Of a stretch of 64,000 bases of DNA, positions 35,401 to 46,100 are shown piece by piece. The position numbers were made by a program, and so were the translations under genes. The DNA is from Rhynchonema sp. JSB1_4 (Eukaryota > Nematoda > Chromadorea > Monhysterida > Xyalidae): assembly GCA_030248065.1 (NCBI GenBank), contig JASAMV010006598.1, positions 40,006 to 104,005 on the forward strand, read 5' to 3'. Position 1 is the stretch's first letter. Every line of letters starts with the position of its first letter. Below the pieces are notes generated by a model that ran no database searches, was not told where the DNA came from, and saw only the letters and a list, made by a program, of their open reading frames with translations.

Positions 35401-38400
35401 GCACAACGCAAGAGGGCCACGCCAGTCCGCAAACAGAGGGCTTCTTTTATTCCATTCATCTTTGCGGTTTAGAAACCAGATAAATGCGGAACCTAAAGCT
35501 TCCAATAAGTCCGCAATGGAGACTATTTCAAGATTATGCATGTTATTATGCCCCCTAAAACGCGCCAATCGCAAACAGCAGCCAAAAAAAGGACACGCGC
35601 TTGGCGAGAGCCCATAAATTTATGCGGCCAAGTTTATCGCTCGGTCTGTTCTTCGGGCGGGACACTATTCATCAAAAACACCCGGGTGCCTGCCCCTCAG
35701 AGGGGACAACTGAAGGATATCCAAAAATAGGGGAGGAGCTCTGGAGTGGCTGCTTGTTTTGTTTGTTGCTCTGACGCGCTCATGGAAGACTTTAGTTTGG
35801 ACGAGATAAGGACTTTTGACACAAAAAGTCGCCCTCGAGTGAGAATACCCAGACAAGACAACTTTAGGCCGATAAAAGTGTGGGTAAAAAGATACTAGCA
35901 AAGCTCGTCCCCAATGGGGGTTTCGGTTTGAGCTTACCCTCAGGCTGCGGTCTGCTCTAAGGTTTAGACTTAGACTAAGCCTAGGTGACAGCCTCACAAA
36001 CTTAAATAGCATACGAAGCATCAAAGCGTACTTAAGTTGGTGAGCTGGCTGAGTTAAAGAAAAATTTCTGTGACAAAAAAAAAACAATCTGAGCTGTGGA
36101 GCATTTTATCACCGGAGCTTGAGCGATGAACAAAGCAAGCTTCCATCCGAACGTGACAAATGGGAAAACAGAGCGCAAAGCAAGACCACGCGGATCAACA
36201 GGAAAGCCTAAAGAGGAAAAATAAATTACACGGGAAAAGGTTCATTTGTTCGGCTGAAAGCAGAGTGTGCTTGCAGAAAAACAAGGACAGGACTATGGTC
36301 TGGTCTGATTTGATATGATGTGGCGCACCGCACGTGTAGAAAAAAGCGCTTTTGGAATTTGAATGCCGCTTCTATTTCGCGACTGGTGCTTGTGGTGCAA
36401 ATTGAGAAACCGCTGAAATTAAATTTCAATCACGGCGGCGTCGGCCTTCGTAATGATGCATATAGCACATCCCTCAAAAATGTTTTACACTATAAATAAA
36501 TTCAGCTACCAAGATCAGAACTGTGGTTTCTTGAACAGCATGATCAAAAGAACAAACAAGGCAAACAAAATCAAAAACACCATATAAAGTAAAACTACGC
36601 CAACACGAGCCCGATTTCGGAGCTGGCAAAATGGGTGAAACATTCATGACGTGGCTGCTGATTTGGGAAACGTTACACGTTGTGGCATACAACATGGAGC
36701 ATGATGATTTTCTCTTTCTTTGCGTTTTGCAAGTTCACCACCTCCGAAATCGGGCTCGTGTTGGCGTGGTTTGCCTATAACTAGCCTGCATATGCATGCC
36801 AGAGCGCAATCTGCGTCCCAAATTCGACCGTTTCGGTCTGCCGACCCCGGGCACGGCAGGTCGATGTGCGGGGCTGTTAGTCAATGAAACATCATCATCG
36901 TCACCTTGCGCCAGCCGACGACGCACTTCTTCGCTCATCAACTGTGAAGAAAGATCGGTCAGAAAGTTTCGAAGTTTTTTGTGGAGAATTCCGAGAAAAT
37001 TGTCAAGGTAATTTTGAGCATGGCGTGGAATTTGCATTAACTTATTGTTAAATAGTCCACCAAGCTCTTTACAGCGGTCGTTCACGTAACGAACATCCAG
37101 CTTGGAGGTGTTCGATGCCGCCAGTGGTCTCGTTAGGGGGGCTGGGGGGGTTACCCCCTGGTATGGGGTGTGGGAAATCGGCCGGGGGTATGGGGTATGG
37201 GAAATTTTTCACTTTTGGAACAAGCACCCCTAAGAAATGACTTTTTGACCCCCAGAAGTACCAAAATTGACCATTTTTTGCCTAAAAATGTCAAAAATCG
37301 CTTGCTGCCGCAAGAAAACTCTGTTTTAGGCACTTTTAGACCACTTTTTGGTGCTTCTTGAAGATTTTTAGGGTCATTTTTTCAGAAACCCCCCTCGGGC
37401 ATAGGAAACTATTGAATTTTTGGAGAAACCCCCCTGGTACGGGAAATTTCCCGAAAATTGGGCTGGGCATGGGAAAATTTCGATTTCTCAACGACACCAC
37501 TGAATGCCGCTTTTTGCGCCATAATATATGGCACATTGTGTTGAAGAACCATCTGAACCAGCACGATCTCAGTTTATGAACAATTTTGATCACAACTGCT
37601 GCCAGCTCAAACTCCACAATAAGTGTGAAGCGAACCAGCCAGCAACTCAGATAAGATCAAAGTAGTGTATCGCTTGGTAGTGGAACATCATTGAACGTGC
37701 ATTTAGTGGTCTTCGGATTGGATAGTTCAAGCGGGGTTGCAAGATCTATCAACGTAGGTTTTTTGTTTTTTTATGACTCTTATGTTTCAGGGCAACTTGC
37801 GGCACCAACAATTCGGCACAATTGATACTCTATTGCCAGAATGCGTGCACACAAACCAGGTGGCTGATGTTTTCTGTGAAACAAATTGTATCATAAAAAT
37901 ATGCTCAAGTGGCCGACCATGCAGCCCCGTACCAAAACCTAGCACCAAACTGATTTTAAATCACGTGATTGTGCTCACAAATTCACCTTCCGCTGTCGTT
38001 TCTCCGACTCGCGTGCGGCATCGCTCAACTTTTTCTCAATGGTGGCAAAGTCCAATTCGGGTAGTGCCGTGTCCAGCTGTGTCAACTGTGCGTCAATGTC
38101 CCTGCGCACTTGTTCGTTCAGCGCTGACGTGCGCTGTTTCGATGTTTCAGTTGTGTTGTTGTTTGGGAGGTGATGGTTGCTTTCGGTGCCTGATGATTCG
38201 CACTGACGGCGGGTTTCCTGCAAAAAAATAATGATAAAACTTCAATTGCGAATTCCTGGTCGGACCTCGGCTTGGCATGGCGATTTTTTAATTGGGGATA
38301 TTCTGAGGTTTGCTTCGCTTCTACGTTTTGACCAGCATTCAGGACTTCTGGAACTACGTTGGTTGGCAAACGTTGTTGCAATCTAGTGGCACGCGTCACC

Positions 38401-40852
38401 ATAAGTCTCGAATGTACTCGGTTGCACGCAAAATCACGTAACCAGGGCAGAAGCTGCCCGGCAGATCCGATCCGATCACCAAACTCGACAGCGGGCAACG
38501 TGATTTCGTCCACCTTCTCACCCTTTCCTGTCCTGGTTTTGTATTTATTTTTCATTCCCGTAACTTGCACATCCTGCTTTGTATTTATTTTCATGTCCGT
38601 GAACTCCACACCCGGTCTTGTAATTATGCTTCTTTCACTTAATCTTCTTATCTACAGTATGTATTATTGAGTTGGTGCCGACGCAATAAACTAACTAACA
38701 GCGGTCAACTTTTGCCAAACAAAAACCACGCACCGCTGATGAGAGCGTGTTATCCGTGTCCGTGTGCAACACCGTGGATTCGGCCGATGACATTTCATTA
38801 TCCTCCTCTTCCACAACGGAGGTAAGGTGGTTGGCTGAAAAGGTTTTATTTTCCGCTTAATTCTTTAACAGTGCCAGATTTATTTTAAATTGTGTTTGAG
38901 ATGCTAACCTCCTGTCTGATTGACATCATTGTCTTCACCGGGTAGCACAACGGGATCGTCGCGCAAGTACTGACTAGCTGACAGTGTAAGGTCGGCGATT
39001 TCGAATGAATCGATACTTGCAGATGTGCTCGAACCTGAAAGAATACGAAATTTACTGAAGTAACTAAATCTTATGTCAGAAAAAAATAATGAAACCAAAA
39101 CCAACCCAAGTCATCAGTTTCATCCTGTGCGCCACTGCCATCGGCACGTGATTGTTTGGCTCGACGTTGCGCACGACGCGGCGTCAAACCGCTGACCAGA
39201 GACTCCAGACTGCTCGGATGCGAGCTGCAAATCGGGACGAATTTAAATTATCCTCCATACTTATAATTATTATTGACCTGAGATGAACCCAACCAAGCCA
39301 ACCCACCTGCATTGATCATCGTCATCCATGGTGGGTCTAATGTCGTCATCGTCACAACTGGAACTCGCGGAAGATTCCGCGTGACCCTCGGCGCCGGTAT
39401 CATCTGCAAAGCAATTGTGGAATCGATGATACCAGAGGTCGCAACCGGGCCGGGCCGGGCAGCGATTTTGGGCTTTTGGTTCGGGCCGGGCCGGGTCGGG
39501 CACCCCGGCCCGACGCTTCTGAGGTGACTTATTTTACTGAAAAAAGTAGGGATTTTTTGCAAAAAAAATATTAAAATTTCTGACGGATTCGGCAAGTAAG
39601 TGATCAGTATTGCCTATCTGGCGACTTTTTCATGGAAAACAATGAATTTTTCAACCAAAAAATAGACTTAAAAAACAGCAAAACCTATGACAAAAATTGG
39701 GTTAGAATCTGAGCCAAAAATTCGGGCCGGGCCGGGCCGGAGATTTGGGCGCTCGGGCCGGGCCGAGCCGGCCAAACCCGGCCCGATTGCGACCTCTGAA
39801 AGATACCTTCTTTTTTGCGAGCTTTGACAATTGCACCGAAAACTTTTGCAGGATTTTTCCCTGGGGCGCTGGGGAGCGACGAGCGATAGTCAACAATAAC
39901 GTTCAAATAATGTAAACTTGGCCCACAATGTGCACCAAAAGCTGAGCAATCACCAGAAAAGTTAGGCACTGGGGGTGGGGGCCAGTGTGGTGGCAGGCCA
40001 ATCGACCCAAGATACCCTAGGGGGGAAGGTTTCGGACTTACTCGAGATACCCAAGATAACCCTATGGTCTGTCAAAAGGCGAAAAAAGGCCGTTTTTTGC
40101 ATGCAATTTTACTGCAAAATTGGCCTAAAAATGGGTACTTTTTGACATTTTTGCCGAAAATTGGCGTAAAATGACCAATTTTGCGTGTTTGCGCGCGGAG
40201 CGCGCTATTTTTGGGGGTCCCGAGGTCGAAAGACACCTATTTTTGCCTTTGAAAACCATAAACCTACTTACTCGAGATACCCTTTGGGGTCGGCTCGAGA
40301 TAGATACCCTTCCCCCCATCCCCCTAAGGGTTGACTCGAGATAGATACCCCTTAGGGGGGAATCCCCCCATCCCGCAGCCACTACAGTGGTGGGGGCAAT
40401 TCAAAACGGTTTCCTGTTCTCACATCACATTCAAAACTGAACTCACTGATGCCTTCTTCCGACGCCATGGCGCGCACGGATTGCAACGCAGTCCGCGTTG
40501 TTGTGCTGCCCGGACTCGTATCAACGCCACTTGTTGTCGTCGTTTCCGAATCAACCGAATTCGACTTTGTTCCATTTGAGCCCATCTCAACGGTCAACAA
40601 GGTCATCGCGTTGTTATTGTTGTTGAGGGAATTATTAACAACATTCTCGCAGTTTTCAACGGCAATCGACGAATCCAGCTTGTTGTAATTATTATTGAGT
40701 GACTCTGGCTGTTCTTCCGACACTCGATTGCAATTTACCAGAGACGTTTGATTGTCGCTGGTCGACGTTGAATTTCCATGATCACTTGTTGAAATCGTCG
40801 CGAGAGATCGTTTCACAGGATCGTCGACGACTATCGGCGATTGTATGGACAT
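29434..40852 (-). CDS. SCHIP1: Schwannomin-interacting protein 1 (SCHIP1) homologue
   Basis: Minus-strand exons 40429-40852, 39307-39403, 39106-39224, 38909-39034, 38734-38834, 37987-38217, 31613-31765, 30886-31021, 29936-30154 and 29434-29531 join to 1,704 nt (567 aa). A further candidate exon near 36796-37100 would sit between the sixth and seventh. The C-terminus is diagnostic: VCYVNDG with an acidic run and DTPR, then QLQLIVNDLHSKIE, LNEQLVHLLIERDSLHMEQD and SMLVDVED, the conserved SCHIP1 coiled coil. The N-terminal two thirds is Ser/Asn/Asp-rich and not conserved. In other animals the protein binds schwannomin/merlin and acts with cortical and axonal scaffolds. The stop TAA (29434-29436) overlaps a CAGTAAGT donor-like site, so a longer tail is possible. 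The exon 1 donor could lie at 40424 or 40429; only the latter keeps frame. The intron at 31766-37986 is unusually large. Confidence 0.82.
29572..29715. mobile_element. Tc1/mariner-like hairpin MITE in SCHIP1 intron
   Basis: The left end CCCTGGCAATTCTTTTGGGA and the complement of the right end CTCTGACAATTCTTTTGGAA match over about 35 bp; TA flanks both sides (29570-29571, 29716-29717). 144 bp. Confidence 0.8.
30262..30330. mobile_element. deleted hAT-type MITE, CAGTGCTGTGGCT family
   Basis: 69 bp with ends CAGTGCTGTGGCTACC and CCAGCCACAGCACTG; flanks GTGTAGAG and GTGTAGGG (7 of 8). Full-length relative at 61313-61727. Confidence 0.85.
32008..32350. mobile_element. hAT-type MITE, CAGTGATGTAGTTGG family
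   Basis: Ends CAGTGATGTAGTTGG and CCAAACCACATCACTG; flanks GTAATCAG and GTAATCAA (7 of 8). The subterminal word AGCAAGAAAGCTAGCTAG occurs near both ends and the core has AAAATGGCCATTTTGG. It lies in the large SCHIP1 intron. Confidence 0.88.
35068..35541 (-). CDS. possible single-exon membrane protein inside SCHIP1 intron
   Basis: An uninterrupted minus-strand frame from ATG near 35541 (MHNLEIVSIADLLEALGSAF) to TGA at 35068-35070, about 157 aa. It has two hydrophobic stretches (GPLALCISILCALLIFGVVG and CCCTLLTLAPAAIYLIFC) separated by a basic, cysteine-containing loop, and composition like a real protein rather than a low-complexity frame. I do not recognise the family. No splice sites are needed. 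It shares its strand with the host gene, so a retained or alternative exon of SCHIP1 is another option. The frame is open upstream of the ATG as well. Confidence 0.35.
   Translation of the reverse strand: MHNLEIVSIADLLEALGSAFIWFLNRKDEWNKRSPLFADWRGPLALCISILCALLIFGVVGCFAYKLDSGNSLESCIPIKLMRLACKAPSPSCHNKFANKLKFVIPHRRYFTCCCTLLTLAPAAIYLIFCNYLHGKLSYKRKFREFSAFTSQLIAFS
36584..36780. mobile_element. MITE with GCCAACACGAGCCCGATTTC ends, copy 1
   Basis: Left arm AAAACTACGCCAACACGAGC, right arm ATCGGGCTCGTGTTGGCGTG; arms of about 35 bp. The interior (GACGTGGCTGCTGATTTGGG) matches the copy at 58547-58738. Confidence 0.75.
36796..37100 (-). CDS. candidate additional SCHIP1 exon
   Basis: The frame reads LDVRYVNDRCKELGGLFNN, then QNYLDNFLGILHKKLRNFL and MSEEVRRRLAQGDDDD. 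It looks protein-coding (helical, charged) and starts in phase 0 after CCAAG, which fits the preceding exon. It must leave in phase 0 to join the next exon; GTTTCA after GAT GAT is one such donor. It may be a cassette exon, because the SCHIP1 model is already in frame without it. A MITE (37122-37502) lies 21 bases upstream of the proposed acceptor. Confidence 0.4.
37122..37502. mobile_element. hAT-type MITE, CAGTGGTGTCGTT family, diverged copy 3
   Basis: Ends CAGTGGTCTCGTTAGGG and CTCAACGACACCACTG; flanks GATGCCGC and AATGCCGC (7 of 8). The core has CGCTTGCTGCCGCAAG. A truncated relative starts at 57958. Confidence 0.85.
39433..39798. mobile_element. hAT-type MITE, GC-rich CAGAGGTCGCAA family, intact copy
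   Basis: Ends CAGAGGTCGCAACCGGGCC and GGCCCGATTGCGACCTCTG; flanks GATGATAC and AAAGATAC (6 of 8). GGGCC arrays at both ends and an AT-rich centre. It lies 30 bases upstream (minus sense) of SCHIP1 exon 2 and serves as the intact reference for the nest at 51902-54582. Confidence 0.88.
39983..40389. mobile_element. hAT-type MITE, CAGTGTGGTGGCAGG family, intact copy in SCHIP1 intron 1
   Basis: Starts CAGTGTGGTGGCAGG, ends GCAGCCACTACAGTG; perfect duplication GTGGGGGC at 39975-39982 and 40390-40397. The core has GCGCGCGGAGCGCGC. Its right end is about 40 bases from the exon 1 donor of SCHIP1. Confidence 0.92.
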
Positions 40853-42706
40853 AACGACGACCGATGGTCGATTAGGAAGTAATTGGCCAGGAACTGTGCA
40901 AGAACTGCAGCAGAATCCGGCATGAAAACTTGCGAAAAAATCCTAAAAGCCAAGAAAATTGAGAAGGAAGATCAATCAATATTCTTTTTCATTGCGTGTT
41001 CGGGTTCCGATCGCATCCGTGGTTGTGAGTGAGTGCGAGAGTGTGACCGTTATCAGAGAACCGAGAGAACCGAATCGAAAGTAGCACCCATCAGAACTGA
41101 GACCAACTCTTTATAGACTTTTATAACCTCCTTCTGTCCAAACTATTTTCAAAAATCGTACTTGCGTTGAACCAGAGAATAATATAATCACGTAAATAGG
41201 GCTGCAATTAGGACTGGACCACAATCTCTTGGCAGACCTCATTTGCATGCATGATACATAACTCTGTCTGCAGTGCAGTCGCCATACGAAGATTTGGTAA
41301 CGATGCATCAAGCAGCTGTCCAGGCAATATCTAGAAACTGAGAACTTCTAGAATGACAAGAACTCGAAGATTCTTACTGTGCATGAAGAAAACTTTTAAC
41401 TTGGTCCAAACTTTTCGCCATGGCGGTGGTAAGGCGGACTGGACAGGGCACGTCATACGCAGCCACAAGAAAGCAGTCTGTCAGTTTCTGCCTGTTGGGT
41501 TTGCGGTGCAAGTCAGCTAGCAAGCGGCAAGCCAGCCACAGCAACTCAGGCCGGCCGGAAGCGCAGCTCGACTGCTCGAGGGAGACCGAGACAGCACTCC
41601 GGGATGTCGGGATGGCTGTTCTGGTTTCCTGCCTCAAACAACCGGGCGCGCAAGTACAGTGACACATCCGCCGCTATTCGGGCCGGCCGTCAAAACCTGA
41701 GCGCAGCTACTGCAATAAATGCGGCCTGTGGCTTGGCAGGTCCTCCAGGTTTGAAAGTTATGTACAAGTAATGCCGCGCACATGTGGTGTATATGATGGT
41801 GACAGAGCTTTTAGCGCGCTTGCAGGCTTGGCACACTCTCTCTCTCTATCTCTTTACGTGCGAGATCATGATGGGTACGTTACTTTGGATAACATCAGCT
41901 ACAGTGTGTAGCTCAGCATGCTTCATGCGCGTCTCACTGCGTACGCACAACAAACTGTTGGTTGGCGCGCGCGGCACAAAAACAACATTGAGACTGACTG
42001 CATGTTTATGTTATCATTATATCGATTCAGACCAGCTTCAGCTCCAGCAATGCAACACTACTGTTAGTTGGATGTTTCATCACTGGCTGGTTACTGTGCT
42101 TGCACACTGCCTGGCTTGTTTTGCTTTTTCTGAATATTGCCCCCTAGTTTCTTTCGTGTGTTCAATTTTAGTCCGTCAGCTATGGGGGCCGCTGTTGTGG
42201 CTGCTCTTTTTGAAATTGCGTCATGTGAGGCCATTCATACCTCTAGGTTCATGCCAGAATCTGTGAAGACGAAAAGGCTCTCTCGGAAAATGAAACTGAA
42301 CTGAACCGACGTTCGTATGTGCATACCAGTTTGTGATTGTGATATACAAAAGTGAACACTCATCAAACAGATGAGACACACGACGACATGACGAAAGCAA
42401 TAACTGTGAGATAGTTGGGGTGTGGAAGCCGGGAGAGTCTGACATCGTTGGGGAGTTGGGGACCATGACACGTTTCACAGGCCAGAAACCCTGTTCTTCT
42501 GTGTGTCACACCCACACGTTTTTGGTCTCGTCTCGTCACATTGTTTTATTTGACGCAAGCTAAATGTTAAGCCGTTAAAAATTTATGGATAAGGGAAGAC
42601 GACACAGAAATTAGCAGGGAAGCTTACAGAAGAAGCTCAGAAGTTACATGGCAGGCATACACATTTAAAAACTATCATAAAAAGGTTTTTCACAGAAATG
42701 AACAAG
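40853..42706. other. intergenic between SCHIP1 5' end and receptor 3' end
   Basis: The 5' flank of SCHIP1 (minus sense), so it should contain that promoter and 5' leader. A short CT microsatellite lies at 41838-41850. No exon is supported; the 97-codon minus frame at 41374-41667 lacks recognisable features. Confidence 0.4.
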
Positions 42707-42708
42707 TA

Positions 42709-43036
42709 TAGTCCATCCACCAGCTCATGGCACTTTGTGTTGCTGCTGGCCGACTTGTTCCCTTCCTCCACGTTCTAATGAAAGAGAAATTGAGTTTCCG
42801 AAAAAAAAAATTTTTGCTCCTGAACTGCTGTTTTTATGAAATCGACGTGTTTTATAGATTTTAATTTAATTTAATTTTAAATTTGATCGTTCTCAATCGT
42901 TTTCAACACATTTTATTATTTTTTAGTTTTTTTTTGCAAAATCACTCACACTGAATTTCTCTTTCATTAGAACGTGGAGGAAGAGACGAAACCAGCCAGC
43001 AGCAACACAAAGTGCCATGAGCTGGTGGACGGACTA
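42709..43036. mobile_element. long-TIR MITE with TA target
   Basis: The left arm begins TAGTCCATCCACCAGCTCAT; the complement of the right arm begins TAGTCCGTCCACCAGCTCAT. The arms stay alike for about 85 bp, through CCACGTTCTAATGAAAGAGA, around an AT-rich loop; TA on both sides. It lies directly downstream of the receptor stop codon. Confidence 0.82.
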
Positions 43037-43113
43037 TACGTCGTACATACTGTACATACAGTTATGTCTGTTGTAATTACGGTAGACGATTTGTAACGCA
43101 ACATAACAGAATA

Positions 43114-46100
43114 TCAAACAACCTTGAAATATGATGGTAACTCAGTGTAAGCGACATCAAATGGGTAGACGAAGTAATAAACGGCCAAAAATATTCCAAA
43201 ACTTAGCGGAAACACCAATCTCGACACCCGATCAACTCTCTTAGTTGCATCCTGATAGTCTCGTTGCAGTGCAGTGTAGTGGTCACGGCGTTGTTGTTGC
43301 TGAAATTGTCAGTCAGTTTCGTCAATCAGTTTTGTCAGTCATTCGTATCTTTTTGGGGTTATTTGGCTGGCCAATAGATTCACACACACACTGGCGATGT
43401 CCTAGTACACCGTACGTCTGGGGTGAAACGAACAAACGTCGCTGCTGTTTCATCATTTGCACTTCGCCCGCTGTCTGACGATTGCATCATTCAATGCCGC
43501 CACCGTTTTAAGGTTTCTGGAGCCAGCAAAATCCACAAAAGAAAGCCTGGAAGCTTTCTCAGTCGTTGGCCGGGCGATTCGACAAAGCAGGTTTGGGCAA
43601 GACCACTTTGAGCAAGTGAAAACGAGCAGAGCTCTTATTTTGCTCCACTGGCTCAGGCTGATTTTGGTATCAGGCTTACGCAGTGGCGGATCCAGCTTTT
43701 GGCCAAGGGAGGGGCCAAATCCAAAAAGTCGTTTTTATCCAGTGCTTGTTCCATTTTTGAAAAGTCATTTTTATCTAGTGTTTGCTTAGAATTTCGCGCT
43801 TTTCACACCAAATATTAAACAAAATGTAACAATGCGCGCCAAGCGCGCGAAATTTTGGCACTTTTTACGCGTGCGAGAGCTAAATTTCATCGAAAATGGG
43901 TGTATCTGACGCGTGAAACGCGCGATTTTTGGACTTCTGAAGTGTATCAGAGTGGAAATCCTGCGATTTAGGGGTCTTTTTCATTCTTCCTTCCGAAACG
44001 GTGCCCCCTTCAGGGGCCAAATGGACCAAAGGGGGGCATGGCCCCTGTGGACCCCCGGATCCGCCCTTGGGCTTACGCATAGGCCTAGGCTTGCACTCAG
44101 GCCTAGTTTTGTGTTTGGGCTTAGGCTTAGGCTTCGGCCTATCTGTTTTTAGGTTCTGCTCTTTTGGACTCTCCTACCTAAGCCCCTGCTCTTTTTCACT
44201 TGCTCAAAGTGGTCTTGCTCAAACCGGCTTTGCTCAATTGCCCGTGCGCCTGTCAGTCATCAAACAGTTTTCAGACAAGTCAGTGGGATGCAGTTTTCGT
44301 CGCAAGGCAGTCGTGCGGTAATGACTAGCTTAATTTCTGACTGATAAAACCGATTTACATGATCACAATATTGACAACCTTGGCCTGGTTATCGCCGGAT
44401 GTTGTTGCTGATTCATTTTGTCTGCTTCGCTTTTCGATCAGAATCGGTTTTCTCATCAACCCCTCATTCGCGTCTGCCACTTTCGGTCGTCCGCCGGTCA
44501 GTCGCAGGAACCACAGCAACAAGTGGGACCTGGCAGTGCACAAGAAAGTTTGTGACCGCAAAATTTCTTCTCTTCGACCAAAATCCCTTGTCGCTCCCAG
44601 CTCACCAATCTGACATTAGACTAGTTATTGTCTGGTTTCAACTCGAAATACTTTAGACTCGACACCTCGAAGGACACGTAACGACACGAGGCATTGGTCT
44701 GCTGCTTTACCGATTGAGCTAGAAACGGCGGGCGAAATCTTGGACCCCACCCAAGATAATGGACTTTAGCTGAATCACCTGGCAATGTCGTTGACTGGCG
44801 CCGACGTCATGCCGCGGCCGATCTGACCGAAACTGGAACATTCAACGGTTTCTGCATGTCTGCTTGGGCGCAATTTGGGTTCAGAAGTTCCAGATTTTGT
44901 CCGTAAAACAAAGTCCCAGGTGACTTTTACATCTAAAATCCATAATGTTGGTGCAAATCTCATATCACAGCTAAATTTAGGACATCCCAGGAACATGTAC
45001 ATACGTATTGGTCGGCGCATTTTGAGATTGGGTCAGGTTGGGTGTGATCGGGGGTACAAAAAAGATGGGTTGGGTCAAGTGTTGCGATTTCGTTGTTTGT
45101 ATTTTCTACCGGCGAAAACGTTCCTTGCAACTCAGACGGGAACCACTTGTACGCTGGTCGAAACGTACCGAAACAACGAATTTGAATGACCCAACCCATT
45201 TTGCCACACACGACCAAACCCGTCCCGAATACCAGTAAAGTGCACATCGACTGCTGTATTTCTGGGAAAAATAAATCCATTGCTGAAAACACAAAAAACT
45301 GTTTTTTTATATTTGGGTGCGGTTAAACACTTGGGTTGAGGCTATCGCGCTCAGTAGACAGATTGTGAAACGCGCACTGTCAAATATGTAGGACATCGTT
45401 GCAGAATATCCATGTGCGGACCCGAGTGATCATTCAGCGAACCAACCAACCGCAGTGCTTTCTGCGCCAAACTGTTGACGAGTGCAAACTCAAGCAGACC
45501 AGCGAATACGAACACTTGACATGCGAAAAACCACACGTCGACCGCTTTGATGTAGGACACTGGCGGCAAGACGTCGCTCACGCCGGCCAACTGGACAAAT
45601 TCGTGTGCAAATTCGAATTTCTAGCATTTTTTAAGATAAACATACATATAGACAATCTTTTAAATCTGGCCAACAACTGCCGAACAGTTCTGATTAACCT
45701 TGACATTTTACAACAGAGAATATCCCAAATGAGACCGCGTTCGCACTGATGACCCCTGATGCCACCTCGGTCTGTCTGCGAAAGCAGGGCGAAACAGACC
45801 ATCATTTCTGCACTCAATACATACACACAGAGTGCGTTGCGTGCGGGAGGGTTTATCAGATCAGACGTTATTTTCGTCATACGCCGCCATAAAAAAACCA
45901 CCTGTGGTGGTCAGGGTTGGGCAAAAAAAAACGACGGCGTTTTTTCCTAAAAAAACGACTTTTTTTTTTAAAAAAAAAAACGCCTGGGTCGTTTTTCGTT
46001 CTTTTTAAACCCAGAATTTCCTTGATTTTCCCTGATTTTTCAGGGAAAGTACCCTGATTATCAAGGAAAATCAATTTTTTGTCCCATTTTTTTCAAAAAA

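Noticed and set aside
41374..41667. 97-codon minus-strand frame and its overlapping plus frame of 80 codons
   Set aside because: Overlapping frames of similar length on both strands with no recognisable features.
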